Shown here piece by piece: positions 1-7,138 of a stretch of DNA of 12,577 nt; the stretch's first letter is position 1, and every line of letters starts with the position of its first letter. The stretch is from Planctomycetota bacterium (lineage in GTDB: Bacteria > Planctomycetota > SZUA-567): positions 1 through 12,577 of the forward strand of contig JAISYD010000307.1 in the NCBI GenBank assembly GCA_031270145.1, read 5' to 3'. A program made the translations under genes and the position numbers. The notes beneath the pieces are model-generated. The model saw only the letters and a program-made list of their open reading frames with translations. It ran no database searches and was not told the DNA's origin.

Positions 1-138
1 CTGCTTGGCGACTTGTTTCATGGCGTTTGCAAGGATCTCCGCCGGGTTACCCTCGTCGTTTTCAACCTCTTGAGAGCCGCCATTGCGGCTCAGGGATAAA
101 AATAGTCGTGTACTGTGCCCAAAATCCTTATTCGTCAA
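1..138 (-). CDS. Fourth operon gene, N-terminal part only (unknown function)
   Basis: A reading frame with TTG start at 138-136 stays open for 46 codons to the window edge; the other two minus-strand frames are broken by stops. An in-frame TGA at 153-151 leaves TTG as the only common start codon upstream of an internal ATG at 21-19. A purine-rich GAAGG lies about nine bases before the TTG. The stop of the methylase gene is only two bases upstream, the same spacing as between the previous two genes, so this looks like the next operon member. The visible protein starts MTNKDFGHSTRLF, then becomes acidic and helical-looking (QEVENDEGNPAEILANAM). No family can be recognised from so short a piece. 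By position it could be another defence component, but that is a guess. The first 20 codons are less typical of the local coding style, so the exact start is uncertain. Confidence 0.55.
   Translation of the reverse strand, partial: MTNKDFGHSTRLFLSLSRNGGSQEVENDEGNPAEILANAMKQVAKQ
74..91. repeat. Short perfect hairpin in the start of the fourth gene
   Basis: GAGCCGC and GCGGCTC form a perfect 7-bp inverted repeat around the 4-base loop CATT. It lies about 45 bases into the presumed fourth gene, 50 to 67 bases after the methylase stop. No T-run follows on the minus strand, so it does not look like an intrinsic terminator. It could be chance or an mRNA hairpin affecting expression of the downstream gene. 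Confidence 0.4.
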
Positions 139-140
139 GT

Positions 141-3100
141 CTAAACGCCTTCACCTTCGCAGAAATGCGGCTTTTCCGCCAGGCGGTCGTATTCGGCCAG
201 AACGGCGTCGCGGGTGCGGTATTGTCCATTGCAGGCCGCTTCGTCCTTCCTCTTGAGGATGGGAAAGGAATCCAGTATATGCAGAACGGCCTGGCGCGGG
301 GCGGGGAAATAGTTCTTGAGTTCGGGCGAAGCTGTATCTCGCCATTCGCGCGGGCCGCCCAGGTAAAGGTGGAAAAAGAGAGCATCCAATTCGGCCCGGA
401 GTTTGAACCGGCGTTCCCGATTCCAGACAAAGGGTTGGCCGTTGTAACCAAGCCGCCGGGCAAAGGGAGCCAGGTCAAAGGCGGTATAGACCAGTTCCAA
501 AATACGCGGACGCAGCCAGTCGCTGATTTTTTGGCCGTCGGTCAGGGGAGAACTCTGGTCGAAGATGTCCGGGGGAATGATTGGGATTTGACGGAAAATG
601 AAATAGTTCAAATGGGTTCCCCCGATTTTCTGCCGAGTGAAAAAATCGCAGCACAGCGCATTCAGGCAAGCCAATAAAGCGAACGAAGCATCCTTGACGG
701 TATATAAAAGAGGAAAACTATTCCCTACCGCCACCCTCGGCATCGCCGAGGCGATAAGCGTTCGTTCATTGGTCGCGTTGGTGATATCCCTCCATCCCAT
801 CAGCCATCCCTGATTCCATTTGCCGCGTAATTTTACCTCGACTTCCGCTTCCGCCACCCAATACCTCGGCATGGGCAACACCCTGGGGTCGGCTTTCATG
901 TCGTCGGCAAAATCTCCGGTTTCGTCCTCTCCAGTCTCAGTCGCGCCTTTTTCGTCTTCCCCCTCGTCAGCATCGGTTTCATCCCCGGCGTCCCGATTCC
1001 GTCTTCCGCCCGAAGCTTCGTCCCTGTCCTTGGCATTGGCCCAGCGGTGGTCGAACTGGTGCGCCATCTTGGCTTCGTAAAGGGGGAGCATTTTTTCATT
1101 TTCACGCTCGAAGACATTGCCGCGCAGCTCCCAACCCTTGTTTTCCAACTCAGTCCTGATATGGAACAAACGGGAATCATTGGACATGTGAAATAAGCAG
1201 TCAAACGATACGCCCCAGGGATTGGCTTCCGGCTCGCCCGCCGCCGCCTCCCGCCACAATACCGGCATCCGGCGATAGATGTATTTGGTCAGTTCCGCAT
1301 CCTTCCGGCTGCGACAGATGGGGCTGGTGAGGGTGTTGGGATTGACCAGCTTGATGTTGGCGCAGGATAGTCGGAAACGTCTCTCCGGATCGGACAGGTC
1401 ATCGGTCCCCTGCAGGAAAAAGGCAAATTCAGCCGCATCGGACACGGCTTCAGCGCCCTCTCCCGCTTTGGCTTCATCCGTTGCCGGACGGCGGATAGTG
1501 AGTAGGGCGAATTTGAAACTACGATGGACAGGGAAAATTTCTCGCTTGTTTTCAAAGTCGAAAAAGGAATCGAGGGAGCCGCTTCGCATCAGGTCCTGGA
1601 AGAAAAGCTTGGTGGTATCGTCGGTAGCCAGGCCGGAAGGGACGATGCAGCCCGCCCGGCCGCCCGGTCGGGCCAGCCCGCGCATGAGCTCGGCGAAGAC
1701 TGCATAGGTGTTGACATCCCCCCGACCGCAAAGCGGGAAGCGCCCGCTGTTATGGATAAAGGCGCTTTCCCCTTTTATCTGTCGCCCGGCTTCAACAAAT
1801 TCGGCGTAAAGTTCAGGCGAATCGATCTTGATGTGGTCAATCAGGCGCCGCCTTTCCTCCTTGTTCCGGGCTGCCGCAATTTTAGAATCCCGGCTGGCAA
1901 ACCATTTCTTTTCCTGCAATTTTACCTTTTTCCAAGGCGGATTTCCCAGTACGCAGTCAAAGCCTCCCTCTCCGCCATCGGCAGGGAAAAACACTTCGGA
2001 GAAAGCCAGATGCCAGGCAAAGAATCTATATTGCCGGGTCAGCCGGTTTATTTTCGCCAACTGATCGGCGGCAATCCCGGCTTCGCCGTCCCGGGAGATT
2101 TGCCCAAGCGTTGCATGGGTCGGGCACCTGGGCGCCGAGGCGTCCGACAGTTTTTTCCAGACAAAGGCCGCACACCAGGCCCGGGCCAGCAACTCCTCCT
2201 TCCGGTAGTCCTCCCGGCGGGTAATGTCATGATAGCGGGCGGCGCGCTCGCGGATGCCGGCGGCGCTTTGGTCCGGGATGGCGGTCAGACCGGCGAAAGC
2301 TTGGCCAAATTCCTTGAGTTCAATCGTGAGGCGGGAAAACAAATCGCCTTGCCCCTGGCCTTGATTCCGGTTTTCCGCCTTCAGTACCCGGCAGGCTTTC
2401 TTGTCGTCGCCGCCCAGCGGCGCATACGCCTTGTCTGGAATGCCTTTCGCCAGCAATTCCGGAGTCGCCCCGAAAAGGGAATTGCCCTGCCGGATATGCG
2501 AGTCCAGAAAGGAAAGGGGAATATCCGGATCTTGGGCTTCCAGCCAGAGCGACACCTTGCACAATTCCACCGCCATTTCGTTGCTGTCCACGCCATAAAG
2601 GCAATCGCCTATAACTTGGCGCAGGGCGGAGCGCACCTCGTCCGGGTCGGGTTCGCTTTCCAGGTCGGGGCGAGAAGCGTTTTTCCGCGCCGTTCGGGCC
2701 TGGGCCAGGCGCTTGGCCAGCCGGTGCGCCGCCGCCGCCAGGAAATGGCCGCTGCCGCAGGCGGGATCGCAAATCTTCAGGTTTTCCAGCGCCGCCGCCG
2801 GGTCGACGGCCCGGGCCGCCTTATCCAGCACCGGCTCCAGAACGGTATCGAGGAGGTTCTGGATGAGGCTTTCGGGGGTGTAATAGCTGCCGGTGGTTTT
2901 GCGCTCGTTCCCCTTCGCGCTTCTCAAGACGAACCGGTTGGCGTCAACATCCAGAACAGGGTGTATTTCCAGGAGCGATTCGAAGATGCCGCCTATCTCC
3001 TCCGCCCCAAGGTGGCGGAAGTCCACCCGCTCCGAAGCGCGACCCGCTTCCATCCAGGCGAGGCGGTTTATTGCCCACAGCAGGTCGACGTTGGCGATTT

Positions 3101-4253
3101 TTGCAGCCGCCAGGTCGGGCATGGCCTCGCCGCTCCAGAGAAACCCGCCCGGCGGTTTTATCCCCAGTTCCGGAACACCCAGGCTTTCCAGCCTGGCAAA
3201 CAGCCAAAGCATGGCGGCGTACAGGTCGCCGTGCCGGCCCAAAGCCTGATAGCGGAAGGACAGTCGCCGAAAGCGGCTGGCGCCGTAATACTCGCGATAA
3301 ATCTCCTTTTGCTCGTCCGTCGCTGTTGGTTGTTGCAGGAGATTCCGGTCCTCCGCCACGAACAGGAACAGCAACCGGTAGGCGAGGCGCAGCAGTTGCC
3401 GGAAAAAATCCCGCTTGTCCAATTCCCCTTCGCGGAGGCGGCGCCGCAGTTCCGCGTTGCCGGGATGGCGGAGAAACCCCGTTCCGAAATGTCCGATAGC
3501 CTGGCGTACCGAATCGCTGAGACGCATGAGCGCCCGCTGTCCCTCCAGCCTGGCCGTTTCGAACCATTTTTCCAGCCAGCAGGCTTCCGGGCGCTCGCCG
3601 GCCACCCGGGACTGGTGGCAGACCAGCCAGAAAAGGCTGAAGTCGGCGTAGGCTTCGGTCTCGAAAATTGCTTCCAGGTCGAATTCGACATAGGCCAGGC
3701 GGGTGACGGCGGCATTGTCGCGCAGCAGGCGCAATTGCAATCCGTTCGACACCATTCCCCAGAGAGCTGAGTCGGAGAGGTTCAGGTATTCCTGCAGCAG
3801 CGCGTGAGGCTTCCAATTGCCCCGCCCGGCCGGGCGATCATCAAGCTTTTGCCGGAAACCAACCAGATGCACGGGAAAGGTACGGTTCCAGCGATGCGAA
3901 ATTGGATAGGTCTTTTCGTTTATTTCCTCCGCCGGCCCCGGCTGGAGTTCCCCGAAGGAAAGAAGCTTGAACAGCGGCAGCAGCCAGTTCTTGCGGGTGA
4001 GCGCGATTCCGAGGTCGCTTTCGGGCAGTTCGCTTCGTTTGGCCTTGAATTGCGCCCAACAGGTCCGGGCACGTTGCCAGGCGTCGCTGATGGCATCCCG
4101 CAAGCGGGATTCCGTGACTCCGTAGAACTCCGGGGTCAGGCCCAGGGCGGAGTCGTTCTCTTTTTCTCCCAGGCGGCGGAGAAAAGCCGCCGGCAGGAGG
4201 GATCCCTCTACCCTGAGGGCGGCAAAATCGGCCCCGTCTCCGCGCCCGGGCAT
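141..4253 (-). CDS. Large Eco57I/PglX-type N6-adenine DNA methyltransferase (DrmMI-like)
   Basis: This 1370-residue protein should transfer methyl groups from S-adenosylmethionine to adenine in DNA, probably marking host DNA as self. The AdoMet-binding motif I is DPACGSGHF (residues 496-504), preceded by TGSYYTPESL (454-463) and followed by YGVDSNEMAVEL (motif II region, 553-564). The catalytic motif IV is NPPW (771-774), typical of N6-adenine enzymes. The last third looks like target recognition and resembles large DISARM/BREX methylases: PLYEAKMAHQFDHRW (1057-1071), RAELDALFFHLYLG (1286-1299) and a closing FPILKRKDEAA (1330-1340). Residues 1-450 resemble the N-terminal part of type IIG enzymes (NGLQLRLLRDN at 170-180, YVEFDLEAIFE at 188-198), but no clear PD-ExK site is seen, so it is probably methylase only. 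Residues 1078-1118 form a very acidic low-complexity insert. The ATG start lies two bases after the SNF2 stop, with an AGGAGG six bases upstream. A PglX or solitary type IIG enzyme are alternatives; DrmMI-like is favoured because a DrmD-like gene directly precedes it. Confidence 0.9.
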   Translation of the reverse strand: MPGRGDGADFAALRVEGSLLPAAFLRRLGEKENDSALGLTPEFYGVTESRLRDAISDAWQRARTCWAQFKAKRSELPESDLGIALTRKNWLLPLFKLLSFGELQPGPAEEINEKTYPISHRWNRTFPVHLVGFRQKLDDRPAGRGNWKPHALLQEYLNLSDSALWGMVSNGLQLRLLRDNAAVTRLAYVEFDLEAIFETEAYADFSLFWLVCHQSRVAGERPEACWLEKWFETARLEGQRALMRLSDSVRQAIGHFGTGFLRHPGNAELRRRLREGELDKRDFFRQLLRLAYRLLFLFVAEDRNLLQQPTATDEQKEIYREYYGASRFRRLSFRYQALGRHGDLYAAMLWLFARLESLGVPELGIKPPGGFLWSGEAMPDLAAAKIANVDLLWAINRLAWMEAGRASERVDFRHLGAEEIGGIFESLLEIHPVLDVDANRFVLRSAKGNERKTTGSYYTPESLIQNLLDTVLEPVLDKAARAVDPAAALENLKICDPACGSGHFLAAAAHRLAKRLAQARTARKNASRPDLESEPDPDEVRSALRQVIGDCLYGVDSNEMAVELCKVSLWLEAQDPDIPLSFLDSHIRQGNSLFGATPELLAKGIPDKAYAPLGGDDKKACRVLKAENRNQGQGQGDLFSRLTIELKEFGQAFAGLTAIPDQSAAGIRERAARYHDITRREDYRKEELLARAWCAAFVWKKLSDASAPRCPTHATLGQISRDGEAGIAADQLAKINRLTRQYRFFAWHLAFSEVFFPADGGEGGFDCVLGNPPWKKVKLQEKKWFASRDSKIAAARNKEERRRLIDHIKIDSPELYAEFVEAGRQIKGESAFIHNSGRFPLCGRGDVNTYAVFAELMRGLARPGGRAGCIVPSGLATDDTTKLFFQDLMRSGSLDSFFDFENKREIFPVHRSFKFALLTIRRPATDEAKAGEGAEAVSDAAEFAFFLQGTDDLSDPERRFRLSCANIKLVNPNTLTSPICRSRKDAELTKYIYRRMPVLWREAAAGEPEANPWGVSFDCLFHMSNDSRLFHIRTELENKGWELRGNVFERENEKMLPLYEAKMAHQFDHRWANAKDRDEASGGRRNRDAGDETDADEGEDEKGATETGEDETGDFADDMKADPRVLPMPRYWVAEAEVEVKLRGKWNQGWLMGWRDITNATNERTLIASAMPRVAVGNSFPLLYTVKDASFALLACLNALCCDFFTRQKIGGTHLNYFIFRQIPIIPPDIFDQSSPLTDGQKISDWLRPRILELVYTAFDLAPFARRLGYNGQPFVWNRERRFKLRAELDALFFHLYLGGPREWRDTASPELKNYFPAPRQAVLHILDSFPILKRKDEAACNGQYRTRDAVLAEYDRLAEKPHFCEGEGV

Positions 4254-4255
4254 AC

Positions 4256-7129
4256 TCAGCCTCCTGTATTGGGAAGCGGCAGATAGACGAAAACGCCCAG
4301 TATGTCCGGCGGCAGGCTTGGCTCCACCCGTTCCGCCCCGATGGCGGCATGGGCAGCCTCCCGGCGTCCCTCCCGCGACCAGACCCGGCGGACGCGGTTA
4401 TGACTGGCCAACAATTCCTTTCCGCGCTCCCGGACCAGGCGTTCGAGCTCGGGTTTGAGTTGCTCAAGGCTGTCGAGTGTTTTTCCCAGCCAATTTCTCA
4501 CCAGATCGGCGGGAATATTGCCGGCCGGCTTGGCGTCCAGAAGCGCCCGTACCCCTTCCTCGTCCAGCCACTGGGGCGCGGAGGGCTTGCCGGCGAACCC
4601 CAGCGTCAGGCACTCCTCCGCCAGCAGGCGTTTCCCCCGCCGCAGGAGTTGGAAGCGCAGACGCAGCAGCAACAGAGCGATATGCGTCTCCACCGCGGCC
4701 GTGCGGACGACTCCGGAACGCCGGACCAGGCATTCGGCAGCAAGCGGGTCGAGGGCCGAGTTTAAAACCCAGGCAGCCAAATTCTCCGCTTTGGGATGGG
4801 TGCGGGTCAAAATTTCCGCTCCCCGGCCTTCCTGGCCGGGGAAGGCATAGACGAGGGGATTCTCGTTAATGTCCAAGGCTTCCCGAAGGCTCTGCGGACA
4901 GTTGGAGAGATTGGCTGTCCATATCCCGTTTTGTGAACTCACACCGGCGCCATGATCTTTCAGGGCGTTTTCGATAAAGCTTTCCAGGACGACCCTGTCT
5001 CCAACGGCGCTCCGCGCCCGGTCAAGCTCCGCTTCAACCTCTTCCGGTTTGACGCTGTGCTGGGCGTAGAACGTCTGGGACCGCTTTTCCCTTTCGCCGG
5101 CGGCCTGCCACTCTCTTACCATTTTGTCGGCCACTGGAATGAGTTGGGATTCGTCGAAGATGCTGCCCTGCCCGGAATCCCCGCGGTTCCGTTCCTCGGC
5201 GAAGAGAAGCGATTCAAAAAGCGCCTCCACTATCTTGTCGGTGTCGACCGGCACCGGAACCGACACCCCGAGGGAGGAGCGGATGTTCCTGTGCTTCTGG
5301 ATCAGCACTTTCAGCACCATGCCGTCCACGGGATTGTTGGCGCCGTAAAGGATAACCGTCTTCACCGCAGGCGATTTTTGCCCATAGCGATCCACCCTGC
5401 CTTCCCGCTGTTCGTGCCGGGTCGGATTCCAGGACAGGTCGTAGTGCACCACCGCGTCAAAGCCTTGCTGGAGATTGATGCCTTCGCTCAGGCAGTCGGT
5501 GCAAACCAGGAGGGGGTACTTCCCTTCCATCAATTTCGCAATCCTGTCCTTCCGCTCTTCGGGAGCCATCTCCCCTGTGATCGCCGTCACCTCTTGTTTC
5601 GGGAACAAAGTGCGGATGTGTTCCGCCACATATCTGACAGTCGGGATGAAACGGCAAAATATGATGGGCCGGGCTTTTTTGCGGAACAAATCGGTCAGGA
5701 TTGTTTGGAGCGCTCTTAGTTTTGGATCGTCCGGTCCGGCCAGGGCTTCTGCCTCGCGGGCGAAAACTTTTAGCCGCCGGCGGGCGCTGTCCGTTTCCGG
5801 CATGATCTCGGCGATATCCGCTCCAGGCATGACATCGGCGACGGCATCTTCGCCGCCGTCCCCATCCAGCAGGTCGCTCCCGCCCAGTCGGTCCAGGGTT
5901 TCCTCGTCCGGACAGTCCAGCAAGGCGGCCCGGCGGCGGAGCGTTTCGGCGGCGGCGGCCGGGCTGCTGGAAAGTCCGCGCAGCAGGGCCAGAGCCGACC
6001 ACCAGCGCACCCGCCGGCGCAACTTGTCGAGACCGGGATCGCGCACCGTTTCCCGCGCATAGCGCAACAGCTTATGGAGCAGGGCCGAACCGGCGGCGGA
6101 CAGGGCATAGGTTTCCTCTTTCTCCAGGCGCTCCGGAAAAACGGTGGCGGCGCTGGCGTAAAGCTTGATGTCGGCCCGCCGCCGCTGCACCAGGTGCCGC
6201 GCCACCTCGCGGCGGAGAGGTTCATTGGCTTCGCCCCGGAGGTCGTTTGGCAAGTTGGAGAAATCGGGATTGAGGTTGTACAGCAACTCCCGAAAGGCGT
6301 TTTCATTTCCGCTGTGCGGGGTGGCTGTCGTCAGAATCAGGTGCGTCTCTTCCAGCTTCGCAATCTCACGGAGAAACTGTTTTCTCTGGTGTCTGGAATC
6401 CGTCCCGGTACCGGCGCAGACATGGGCTTCGTCGATGACGACGCACTTGGGCCTGGCCTGTAGGAACAGGGGGCGCCAGCGATCGGATTTGACGAAGTCG
6501 AGGGAAACCACCGTGCGGGAATGCCGATTAAACAGGGATTCGCCGACCCGGCAGCCCCGTTCAAGCCGATTGGCCGTACCCGGCGTGACGATCTCGGCGT
6601 CGAGATGGAATTTATCCCGCAATTCCTCGTGCCACTGCCCGACCAGATGGGGAAGGCAGACGACGGAAAACCCGGCTATTTCGTCGCGGTCCAGCAACTC
6701 GCGCACGATGAGTCCCGCTTCGATGGTCTTCCCGATGCCCACGTCGTCGGCAATGAGAAGGCGGACAAACGGCTGCCGCAGGGCAAGAAGCAGCGGCACC
6801 AATTGGTAGGGTCGGGGTTCGAAGTTGAGCCGTCCGAAACTGCGGAACGGCCCGGCCCCGGAACGGAAACTGAGCCTGGCGGCGTCGCGGAGAAGCCGGC
6901 AGGAACGGTGATCTCCCGGATTTTCGGCAGTTGGCGGCTGAAATCGGGATGAACTGACCGACTCCAGGTCCAGATGGACGGCGGTGGCCTCCTCGTCGAT
7001 TCCGCCGAGCGGGCGCAATCGCAGCAGCTTGCCGGACGATTCCGGCAGCACCACCCAGTCCCGGCCGCGTACCGCCACCAAGGTTCCGGGCAGGAAGACC
7101 TGAAGTTCGTCTGTCGCGTTGGCGCTCAT
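4256..7129 (-). CDS. SNF2/HepA-type helicase ATPase (DrmD-like)
   Basis: A 957-residue superfamily 2 double-stranded DNA translocase. Numbering from the ATG at 7129, Walker A is DDVGIGKT (128-135), Walker B is the DEAH box in VVIDEAH (231-237), and motif III is TTATPHSG (267-274). The second RecA lobe carries PIIFCRF (488-494), LSEGINLQQGFD (547-558) and the arginine-finger motif HEQREGRVDRYGQ (572-584), the usual HepA/SNF2 form. A loop of about 100 residues between the lobes contains an acidic stretch near 419-447. The last 300 residues are helical and unassigned, ending in LPPDILGVFVYLPLPN. An in-frame ATG at 7177 would add 16 residues, but they lie inside the preceding helicase gene. ATG 7129 is preferred because it gives an ATGA overlap typical of translational coupling; its own Shine-Dalgarno is poor. 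Together with the adjoining methylase it resembles drmD-drmMI of class 1 DISARM; a BREX-type BrxHII helicase is a less favoured reading. Confidence 0.9.
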   Translation of the reverse strand: MSANATDELQVFLPGTLVAVRGRDWVVLPESSGKLLRLRPLGGIDEEATAVHLDLESVSSSRFQPPTAENPGDHRSCRLLRDAARLSFRSGAGPFRSFGRLNFEPRPYQLVPLLLALRQPFVRLLIADDVGIGKTIEAGLIVRELLDRDEIAGFSVVCLPHLVGQWHEELRDKFHLDAEIVTPGTANRLERGCRVGESLFNRHSRTVVSLDFVKSDRWRPLFLQARPKCVVIDEAHVCAGTGTDSRHQRKQFLREIAKLEETHLILTTATPHSGNENAFRELLYNLNPDFSNLPNDLRGEANEPLRREVARHLVQRRRADIKLYASAATVFPERLEKEETYALSAAGSALLHKLLRYARETVRDPGLDKLRRRVRWWSALALLRGLSSSPAAAAETLRRRAALLDCPDEETLDRLGGSDLLDGDGGEDAVADVMPGADIAEIMPETDSARRRLKVFAREAEALAGPDDPKLRALQTILTDLFRKKARPIIFCRFIPTVRYVAEHIRTLFPKQEVTAITGEMAPEERKDRIAKLMEGKYPLLVCTDCLSEGINLQQGFDAVVHYDLSWNPTRHEQREGRVDRYGQKSPAVKTVILYGANNPVDGMVLKVLIQKHRNIRSSLGVSVPVPVDTDKIVEALFESLLFAEERNRGDSGQGSIFDESQLIPVADKMVREWQAAGEREKRSQTFYAQHSVKPEEVEAELDRARSAVGDRVVLESFIENALKDHGAGVSSQNGIWTANLSNCPQSLREALDINENPLVYAFPGQEGRGAEILTRTHPKAENLAAWVLNSALDPLAAECLVRRSGVVRTAAVETHIALLLLRLRFQLLRRGKRLLAEECLTLGFAGKPSAPQWLDEEGVRALLDAKPAGNIPADLVRNWLGKTLDSLEQLKPELERLVRERGKELLASHNRVRRVWSREGRREAAHAAIGAERVEPSLPPDILGVFVYLPLPNTGG
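4260..4265 (-). promoter_or_regulatory. Strong Shine-Dalgarno of the methylase gene
   Basis: The minus strand reads AGGAGG six bases before the methylase ATG at 4253. The site lies inside the last codons and stop of the SNF2 gene, so the ribosome that ends there is placed to restart. This fixes the methylase start and suggests it is translated efficiently, which fits a need for full host methylation. Confidence 0.85.
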
Positions 7130-7138
7130 GTTTTTTTT
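7126..7138 (-). promoter_or_regulatory. ATGA stop-start overlap preceded by an A8 run
   Basis: The helicase stop TGA (7128-7126) overlaps the SNF2 start ATG (7129-7127). Directly before it the minus strand has eight A in a row (7138-7131). In the helicase frame they read GGA AAA AAA ACA TGA, which contains the slippery heptamer A AAA AAA in the right phase. Coupled re-initiation is the ordinary reading; a -1 slip at the A-run would instead join the two proteins. Confidence 0.8.

Noticed and set aside
74..91. Hairpin as a transcription terminator after the methylase
   Set aside because: There is no T-run after the stem on the minus strand, and a coding-like frame continues through it.
27..677. 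Plus-strand open frame of 216 codons at the left edge
   Set aside because: It overlaps the conserved C-terminus of the methylase and the start of the fourth gene on the other strand; the composition looks like a shadow.
1524..3770. Plus-strand open frame of 748 codons opposite the methylase
   Set aside because: It lies wholly antisense to a gene with clear methylase motifs, and its residues (many P, R, G, Q) show no domain. Long antisense frames are common in GC-rich coding DNA.
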